Of a DNA stretch of 39,561 nucleotides, positions 34,020-39,561 are shown piece after piece. The notes below the pieces were generated by a model. That model had not been told where the DNA came from. It ran no database searches and worked only from the letters and a program-made list of their open reading frames with translations. The stretch comes from Verrucomicrobiota bacterium (GTDB taxonomy: Bacteria > Verrucomicrobiota > Verrucomicrobiia > Opitutales > Opitutaceae). The stretch spans positions 1 to 39,561 of the forward strand of contig JAPLTN010000091.1 in assembly GCA_026398135.1 (NCBI GenBank), in the 5' to 3' direction. The stretch's first letter is position 1, and the number at the start of each line of letters is the position of its first letter. The position numbers were made by a program, and so were the translations under genes.

Positions 34020-34955
34020 TCACGCCACGCGCACTCCGCTCATAGCCTCGGCTAGTTTCTCCGGCGTCTCGCCCCGCAGCAAAATCCCCAAAGCATACTG
34101 CGTCGCCCGCCGTCCGGTTTCCTCCAGTGAAAGCCCCTCCAGTTGCGCCGCCACCACCCCCGCCACCATCGCGTCGCCCGCCCCCACCGTGCTACGCACC
34201 GCGATAATCGGCGGCTTCACCCACACCCGCTGCGTTGCGGTCGTAAACACCGCCCCGTCCGCTCCGCACGATACCACCACCAAGCCCACCCCGAGGGCGC
34301 ACAGCTCGCTCGCCGCCGCCTCCACCGCCGCCGTATCCGGCAGCGGTCGGCCGACGAGTTCCGCCAGCTCGTGCAGATTGGGTTTAATAAAATCCGGCCC
34401 CGCCGGCACCGCCTGCCGCAGTGACTCCCCGCTGGTATCGAGACCGACTCTCACGCCCCTCGCGCGCAGGCGTCGAATCGATTCCGCATAATAATCCGCC
34501 GGCACTCCCGGCGGCAAACTCCCGGCCAGGACGCACCACTCCGCTTTCACGGCATCCAAGCTTCGCCTCAAGTCCGCCAGATTCGCCGCCGTGGGCGTGA
34601 GTCCGGGGAAATTCAAATCCGTGGTCTCACCGCGCACCGGATCGACCACTTTCAGCCCGGTTCGGGTCGCGCCGGGCAAACGCACACACCGGTCTTCAAT
34701 CCCCAGCACGGAAAAAAAGCGTTCAAAAACCTCCGCGTTATCCGCACCCAAAAACCCCAACGCCACACACCGCTGCCCCCGCTCCGCGAGCGCGGCCGCC
34801 ACGTTTACGCCCTTGCCTCCGGCGCGTTCTTCGCTCCAGCGGGCCCGGTTGACCGAGCCAGGTTTCAAGTCCTCGACCACAAGCGTGCGGTCGATCGCGG
34901 GGTTCAGGGTCACAGTGGCAACCACAGGAGCATGCGAGAAAGGAGATAAAACCAT
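34020..34955 (-). CDS. PfkB-family hexose kinase (1-phosphofructokinase-like)
   Basis: 311 residues. N-terminal VTLNPAIDRTLVVEDLKPGSVNRA and AGGKGVNVAAALA are the PfkB sugar-binding signature of the 1-phosphofructokinase/tagatose-6-phosphate kinase group. KPNLHELAEL and the C-terminal STVGAGDAMVAG (catalytic Asp) follow. Which phosphorylated hexose is used is not decided by the sequence; no PTS genes are adjacent. ATG 34955 has a GGAAGA-like ribosome site; a start at 34973 does not. Confidence 0.85.
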   Translation of the reverse strand: MVLSPFSHAPVVATVTLNPAIDRTLVVEDLKPGSVNRARWSEERAGGKGVNVAAALAERGQRCVALGFLGADNAEVFERFFSVLGIEDRCVRLPGATRTGLKVVDPVRGETTDLNFPGLTPTAANLADLRRSLDAVKAEWCVLAGSLPPGVPADYYAESIRRLRARGVRVGLDTSGESLRQAVPAGPDFIKPNLHELAELVGRPLPDTAAVEAAASELCALGVGLVVVSCGADGAVFTTATQRVWVKPPIIAVRSTVGAGDAMVAGVVAAQLEGLSLEETGRRATQYALGILLRGETPEKLAEAMSGVRVA

Positions 34956-34994
34956 GGGTGTCTTCCCGCACATAAACAGACGTTTGGCCAGAAT

Positions 34995-35017
34995 GGGTTC
35001 CGCCGATTGGCGAACCC
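34995..35017 (-). terminator. Hairpin after the transglutaminase-like gene
   Basis: GGGTTC-(C)GCC-GATT-GGC-GAACCC, nine paired bases with one bulge, between the end of the gene at 35037 and the start of the sugar kinase. No T run follows. Confidence 0.35.
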
Positions 35018-35036
35018 CCTTACTTCCGCCCTTTCG

Positions 35037-36857
35037 TTAAGGGCTGGTGCTTGGTTTCGCAGGCTTTTTCTCCCCGGCTGCCATGCGCGCTTCCACCGTC
35101 GCCATCTCGGCCCAGGTCTGCGAATCCGGTGACACCGCCATCTGCTCCCGCGCCGTGCGCAATGCCAACCGCGCTTCGTTCAGCATGCCCTGGTTCACCA
35201 AGTGATTTAGAAAAGGACGCACCACCTCATCCCACATCGCCGTGCCCGAGCCCCGGCCAAACTGCCGCAACAAAGTGCCGTAGAGTTTAATCTGCTGCTC
35301 GATGCTTTGCTCCGTTCGCGCGCGCGTCATCTGCTCGGCGACTTGTTGCACGCTTAGATCATCCCGCGTGGCGCGGAATTTACGAATTCGTTCCCGCTCC
35401 TCAAAATCGGCCCGGGCTCCTTCCCCTCGACGCCGCAAACTATCGGTCGCCACGCCCAGATACCGGGCCTGTAACTCGGGATAACTCGCCAGCCCTCCCG
35501 CCGCCTCATAGGCGACAGACTCGCGCTCGCGACCCGGCTCGGGCCGCAACTCCAGCAAGATATCCCACCCCTCCAGCGTGCGACGCTCCAGCCGGACTGC
35601 CGCGCGCGCCGCCTGCTCCGCCCCGGCCCGATTGCCGTCCGCCAGTCGCCAGCGGGCGAAGCCCGCATGCACCGCCGCCTCGCGGGCATTGCGTTCGTTA
35701 CGAAACCCCTCGCTCAGAAACGCGATTTCATGATCCGAAATCTCGGTCCAGCTCAAGGGGTCGATCGCACCGCCGGTCAAGAAGCGCTGATCCGCATAAC
35801 GCCCCGCATCCATTTTCCACTTTTTCCCCACCCCCAGATAACCGAACCAGGCGTGACGCCCGTCTTTGCCCGCGCCGGAAAAAAGCAAGGTCGGCACCCC
35901 GCGCGCCTTGCCTGCCTGGGTCGCATAGTAAGCCTGATCCACACAAATCCCGCCCTCGCGCAGAATTTCCGCCAACGAGTAATCCTTCCCCGGCCAGACA
36001 TACGCTCCCTGCTGAATGCGGTCCTCGCGGTAGCGAATATCGGTGTAGGTTGCCTCCAATTTGGAGAGCGGGGTCTTCACCCGCTCCAAGGCCCAGCGGC
36101 GCTCCGCTTCGGGCAAGGCCAGATCGACCTGAAAGCGCAGTTCGGCAGCGTCCAATTTGGACAAGGGCTGCAAACTCTTCCCCGACCGATCCAGCCCCGC
36201 AAAATAAGTGAAAGCCTCCGACGGCCTGGCCAGGCGACGCGGCAAGACCTCCGGACTCACCTGCCAATGCGGCCATTCGGGCGGTGGTCGAGTATCGTAA
36301 ACCAAGGCGATTGCCGCGGCCAGAGAGGCGTAAGTGGCGAAAAGCGACCGGTCGGTCGCATACAACTCGCTTAATATCTCGTAAACCCTGGGCCTGAAAT
36401 CCGCCTCTCCCTCTAACTTAAAATATTCCGCCGAAAACGCCGGATTCGCCAGCACCCACTGGCGCAGCGGTGCCGCCATCGCGCCCGCCACCGCTTGCTC
36501 GATACGGGGCCCCTCGGCCTCCGCTGGCGCTGCTTGCCACCCGGCCGACTTCATCGCGGTCCGCCATCGCTCCAAATGTTCCCCGGTCGGCTCGGCCCAC
36601 GCCGCCGCCCAACGCGCGACATTGCGCCATGCTTCCGCCACTGGCAGGTTGCCGCGCGCGTACACCGTCAGGGCCGAACTGCGCAACGCGGCCGCCATGT
36701 CCGGCCAACCATACCGGCTGGCCCCCTCCTCAATCGCTTGCGCCTGCGCCAAACCGGGCGGCGCGCTTAACCACGTTTCAGGTATCGTTTGCGCAACCGC
36801 GTTAAATCGTACCGACAAGCCAAGCAAAACGACCAGCCAGATGGCGCGTAAACGCAT
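35037..36857 (-). CDS. Exported protein with transglutaminase-like core
   Basis: 606 residues with a signal peptide (MRLRAIWLVVLLGLSVRFNAVAQ). The middle has REGGICVDQAYYATQAGKARGVPTLLFSGAG, then GRHAWFGYLG, then KWKMDAGRY: a Cys (C305), His and Asp in the order of a transglutaminase/papain-like catalytic triad. About the last 200 residues are helical and repeat-like, rich in Arg/Glu/Ala (TPR-like). Probably periplasmic protein cross-linker or protease; target unknown. It starts 10 bases after the downstream end of the next gene (36867) and is likely co-transcribed with it. Confidence 0.7.
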   Translation of the reverse strand: MRLRAIWLVVLLGLSVRFNAVAQTIPETWLSAPPGLAQAQAIEEGASRYGWPDMAAALRSSALTVYARGNLPVAEAWRNVARWAAAWAEPTGEHLERWRTAMKSAGWQAAPAEAEGPRIEQAVAGAMAAPLRQWVLANPAFSAEYFKLEGEADFRPRVYEILSELYATDRSLFATYASLAAAIALVYDTRPPPEWPHWQVSPEVLPRRLARPSEAFTYFAGLDRSGKSLQPLSKLDAAELRFQVDLALPEAERRWALERVKTPLSKLEATYTDIRYREDRIQQGAYVWPGKDYSLAEILREGGICVDQAYYATQAGKARGVPTLLFSGAGKDGRHAWFGYLGVGKKWKMDAGRYADQRFLTGGAIDPLSWTEISDHEIAFLSEGFRNERNAREAAVHAGFARWRLADGNRAGAEQAARAAVRLERRTLEGWDILLELRPEPGRERESVAYEAAGGLASYPELQARYLGVATDSLRRRGEGARADFEERERIRKFRATRDDLSVQQVAEQMTRARTEQSIEQQIKLYGTLLRQFGRGSGTAMWDEVVRPFLNHLVNQGMLNEARLALRTAREQMAVSPDSQTWAEMATVEARMAAGEKKPAKPSTSP

Positions 36858-36866
36858 GGTATCGGC

Positions 36867-38594
36867 TCAACGATTGATCGGGAGTTCCACCACGAACCGA
36901 AAACCAATATGCCGGGCTCGATCAATTTTCGCCCGATCTTCCATCGGCAGCTTGGCGATGACTTCAGGCATTTCCAGCACACTGCCGCCAGCCAGCGGAG
37001 CTCGGGTGGCGTCCGCTGATGCGGCCAGCCACTCGGCCAAATTGCCGAGCAAATCACGGTAGCCATTCGGGTTGGGCCGGCCGCCATCGGTCGTGCCGAC
37101 CTTGCCGACGCCGGCCGCACTGCGAATTTCGCCCGCATAGTCACCCAGCGCTGTTTTATACTCCTCCATCGTGGGTAAACGCACCGGCAACCCGAGGATC
37201 CAGCCCAACCGGGTGCAAAACTCCTGGGCGTCATTCCAGTTGACCGAATCCACTGGCATGGAACGCCCCGGATTGCGGCTCGGGTTGGTATTCATGACCG
37301 CTTGGTAAAGGCCCTGCGAGGTCTCCGAGCCGAGCATCAAGCGGTCGCGCAAGCCGATCAAGGGCAGCAAGCGGTCAAAGGTCTCGTCCTGCAAACGCCG
37401 CAGTTCCTCCCGTTTCAAGCCGAGATAACTCAGTTTAATGCGGATGGCGCCGTCCACGTAACGACTGCGCGGAAACTCGGTCGCCAGTCGCTCGGTCAAG
37501 CGCAGCGCCTCAGGCAAGGCCTGATCCACCGCGACCAAGCGGCGGCGGCGCAAATCGTCGCCCAGACTGCGATCCAGCCGCGCGAGCTCGGCCGCCAGCG
37601 GCTGGGAGCGCGCGGTCTGGAGCTTTGCTTCCAGCGCTTCGATCCGGGTGGAGGACATGAAGCGGCTCTTGCTGTAAAGCTGGTTGATTTGCTGCTGCCG
37701 CGCCAGTGCCTCGGCATAGAAGTCGGCCGCATCCCCAATCTCACCCGCGCGCTCCGCGACATCGCCGGCCTGCTCGCGTTGATCCACCTCCTTGGCGATG
37801 CCTGCCGCGTTGAGCGAAGCGATCTCGGCCTCGATGCGGTCAAATTCCGAAAGATTGGCGTAACGCGTGCGGGCAAAGTCCTGGTTGATTTTGCTCAAAG
37901 CATCCCGCGCGGCGGTGTAGGCCGCGAGCGCGTCAGCCCAGCGTTTTTCGTCCATCGCGGTCCTGGCCTTGGCCAAGGCCGCCTCCTTCTCGCTGTGCAA
38001 CGGATAGACCCGCAAGGATACCAGCGCCCGCTCGATTTCCGCCTCGCGAACATAGTTTTTATAACGCGAAGCCGCGCCACCCGTATTGATGCCGCGCTGG
38101 AGTTGAAGCGCGGTCTTGTAAGCTTCTTCCGACTCGGCCAGCCGCATGGCCGCCTGATCTTCTTCGCCTGCCCGCATCAGCCGCTCGATCTGGTCGAGCT
38201 CGCGACGGGCGCGCACGGTGGCCAGTTCGCCCTCCAGTCGCTCCAAAGTTTGTTGCTGCGCGTAGTCGCCGTAGCGCGGAGACCGGGCAATCGCGCGCTG
38301 CTTTTCCACCGCTTCACTCAGCACGATGAGCGCCTCGTCCGAAACGACCCCGGCGGCTTCAAACGACTTAAACCGCTGCTCGATGCCCGCCACCTCGGCG
38401 ACTTTGCGTTCAAAATCGGCGTCCGTGACCGCCGCAGGCAAATTTGCCCCGGTTTCCACCGCCGATCCCGGGCCGGTGTTGGCCAGTAAATACCACAAGC
38501 CGCTAAGCGCGGCCAACCCGAGCAGGGAAAAAACCCAAGGCAAGCTCACGGTCCAGGCGTGAGCCAGTTTATGACGAAGACGGCGGGAAAACAT
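36867..38594 (-). CDS. Membrane-anchored coiled-coil protein with FGE/sulfatase-modifying-factor-like C-terminus
   Basis: 575 residues. One membrane helix (about residues 15-38: VSLPWVFSLLGLAALSGLWYLL). Residues about 55-380 are long charged helices, predicted coiled coil. The C-terminal 180 residues have the formylglycine-generating-enzyme fold: VDSVNWNDAQEFCTRLGWILGLPVRLPTMEEY, GYRDLLGNLAEWL, AGGSV and IGFRFV. No paired active-site Cys like that of true FGE can be identified, so it is probably a non-catalytic or binding member. The neighbour with a transglutaminase-like core suggests a shared envelope role. ATG 38594 chosen; an upstream start at 38687 has no family support. Confidence 0.72.
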   Translation of the reverse strand: MFSRRLRHKLAHAWTVSLPWVFSLLGLAALSGLWYLLANTGPGSAVETGANLPAAVTDADFERKVAEVAGIEQRFKSFEAAGVVSDEALIVLSEAVEKQRAIARSPRYGDYAQQQTLERLEGELATVRARRELDQIERLMRAGEEDQAAMRLAESEEAYKTALQLQRGINTGGAASRYKNYVREAEIERALVSLRVYPLHSEKEAALAKARTAMDEKRWADALAAYTAARDALSKINQDFARTRYANLSEFDRIEAEIASLNAAGIAKEVDQREQAGDVAERAGEIGDAADFYAEALARQQQINQLYSKSRFMSSTRIEALEAKLQTARSQPLAAELARLDRSLGDDLRRRRLVAVDQALPEALRLTERLATEFPRSRYVDGAIRIKLSYLGLKREELRRLQDETFDRLLPLIGLRDRLMLGSETSQGLYQAVMNTNPSRNPGRSMPVDSVNWNDAQEFCTRLGWILGLPVRLPTMEEYKTALGDYAGEIRSAAGVGKVGTTDGGRPNPNGYRDLLGNLAEWLAASADATRAPLAGGSVLEMPEVIAKLPMEDRAKIDRARHIGFRFVVELPINR

Positions 38595-38738
38595 GAAAGG
38601 GGTCGCACACAGAAAATTGTTGCCCCGCAAAACGCAACGCCGAGTCCCCGCCTCGCGCGAAACTCGGTTTTCACGGCACTCCCTCACTTTCGGCTAGCGA
38701 CCGGCTCGGGAACCCAGCCAACTGAGCGCACTATTCCC

Positions 38739-39425
38739 ATGTCCGACCGTCCCGCCGACCACGCCCCGCGCGCAGAATCCCCCGCCCCCGAGCCCTTGCC
38801 CCCGCCCCCACCTGAGGCTGCGGCGCGCTTCGCTCCTGAAATTCTGGCCCGCCTGCAAGACTACGGCCAGCAACTTGCCACCTCCGGGGTCGTGCGCGGC
38901 TTGATCGGGCCGCGCGAAGTGCCGCGTCTCTGGGATCGTCACTTGCTTAATTGCGCCGCACTCGCCGAGGCCATTCACGACCGGGAAACCGTCGCCGACA
39001 TCGGTACCGGTGCCGGCCTGCCCGGCTTGGTGCTCGCGCTGGTCCGGCCCGATCTGAAAATTATCTTGGTCGAACCACTGGAACGCCGCTGTTCCTTTCT
39101 CCACGAAATGATCAAGCGCTACCAACTCGCCCAACGAGTCACCGTGCGGCGCGGCAAGGCGCATAGGATCCCCGACTGCGCCGCCGACGTGGTCACCTCG
39201 CGCGCCGTGGCCTCGCTCGATACCCTGGCCGGATGGTGTTTTCCCCACCTGCGAGTGGGCGGACGCTTGCTCGCACTCAAAGGCGACCGCGCCGATGAGG
39301 AACTCGCCACCGCCAGTCCGCTCCTCGCCGCCTGGGGGGCCGACACCGAGGCCACCGTCTTATCCTGCGGAGCCGCTTGGTTGCCCCAGCCAGTAAAAGT
39401 GGTCAGCGCCACGCGCCGACGCTAG
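38739..39425 (+). CDS. rsmG: 16S rRNA m7G527 methyltransferase RsmG
   Basis: 228 residues. Methylates G527 of 16S rRNA with SAM. Family features: PREVPRLWDRHLLNCAAL, VADIGTGAGLPGLVLAL (SAM motif I), VEPLERRCSFLHEMIKRYQL and VVTSRAVASLDTLAGWC. The first 30 residues are Pro/Ala-rich and not conserved. The stop codon overlaps the stop of the transposase fragment on the other strand. Confidence 0.94.
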   Translation: MSDRPADHAPRAESPAPEPLPPPPPEAAARFAPEILARLQDYGQQLATSGVVRGLIGPREVPRLWDRHLLNCAALAEAIHDRETVADIGTGAGLPGLVLALVRPDLKIILVEPLERRCSFLHEMIKRYQLAQRVTVRRGKAHRIPDCAADVVTSRAVASLDTLAGWCFPHLRVGGRLLALKGDRADEELATASPLLAAWGADTEATVLSCGAAWLPQPVKVVSATRRR

Positions 39426-39561
39426 TGTTCTGACCCTTTAATATCTTTACGATTAAGTGCGGCACGGGCGGCGCTGATTTTCTTTAGGATGGAGGCGCCG
39501 TCTGCACGCCACCGGTAGGGCTTTGGAGTGAGGTTTCGTTCGGCCAGGTAGGTTTCGATGG
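39422..39561 (-). mobile_element. Transposase C-terminus, probably IS630-like, cut by window end
   Basis: On the minus strand the frame reads IETYLAERNLTPKPYRWRAD then GASILKKISAARAALNRK and stops at 39422-39424, four bases into the rsmG stop region. The YLAERN...P..YRW...A..IL.KI.AAR pattern is like the C-terminus of IS630-type transposases. The rest is outside the window. It is a different element from the fragment at 13430. Confidence 0.6.

Overview
The window is GC-rich, densely packed Gram-negative DNA. An Opitutaceae-like member of the Verrucomicrobiota fits best. This is an inference from composition, from short palindromic repeats spread through both genes and spacers, and from housekeeping genes such as lpxA (lipid A, so an outer membrane), pdxA/pdxJ (DXP-dependent vitamin B6 synthesis) and a fused circularly permuted ATP-grasp/alpha-E protein. 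Species cannot be fixed from the sequence alone.

Layout. (1) 1-2512: a DEAH helicase gene (HrpB-like) broken off beside a GC-rich inverted-repeat pair, a secreted esterase, and tRNA-Met(CAT). (2) 2594-11245: a defence-type island directly downstream of the tRNA. It holds a type I restriction-modification operon hsdM - four-helix-bundle gene - hsdS - DUF6932-like nucleotidyltransferase - unknown partner - hepT - mntA - hsdR, mostly joined by ATGA overlaps. (3) 11136-13890: an FAD oxidoreductase with a shifted C-terminus, the tail of a second, unrelated hsdR, and a fragment of an IS630-type transposase. (4) 14174-21721: an HTTM-like membrane protein, an IscA-type Fe-S protein, pdxA, lpxA, a hypothetical protein, a tandem creatininase-like protein, a VC0807-like membrane protein and pdxJ. 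(5) 21750-24936: an arsenic cluster (arsR, DUF6428, arsC, ACR3 pump, and a divergent aquaporin). (6) 25015-39425: a DEAD-box helicase, rhomboid protease, ATP-grasp/alpha-E protein, TatD hydrolase, tcdA, NAD salvage genes (a ribosylnicotinamide-kinase-like ATPase plus pnuC), hslO, a PfkB sugar kinase, two exported or membrane-anchored proteins with transglutaminase-like and sulfatase-modifying-factor folds, and rsmG. The right edge is cut inside another transposase.

The most striking pattern is that at least four unrelated palindromic repeat families sit inside coding sequences without breaking the frame: in hsdM, hsdR, the four-helix-bundle gene, the FAD oxidoreductase and the TatD hydrolase. 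In hsdR the insert is a complete GIY-YIG nuclease domain (about residues 313-395) bracketed by copies of a CTGAGCCTGTCGAAGG-type repeat. It lies between helicase motifs I and II of the restriction subunit, so it looks like a selfish homing cassette living as a domain inside its host protein. The four-helix-bundle gene between hsdM and hsdS also looks like an inserted cassette, because the 3' end of hsdM, including its stop codon, recurs just before hsdS.

Three genes show frame breaks (hsdM, the FAD oxidoreductase, the second hsdR tail). Two are single-base differences in short homopolymers, so read-level checking is needed before calling them decayed.
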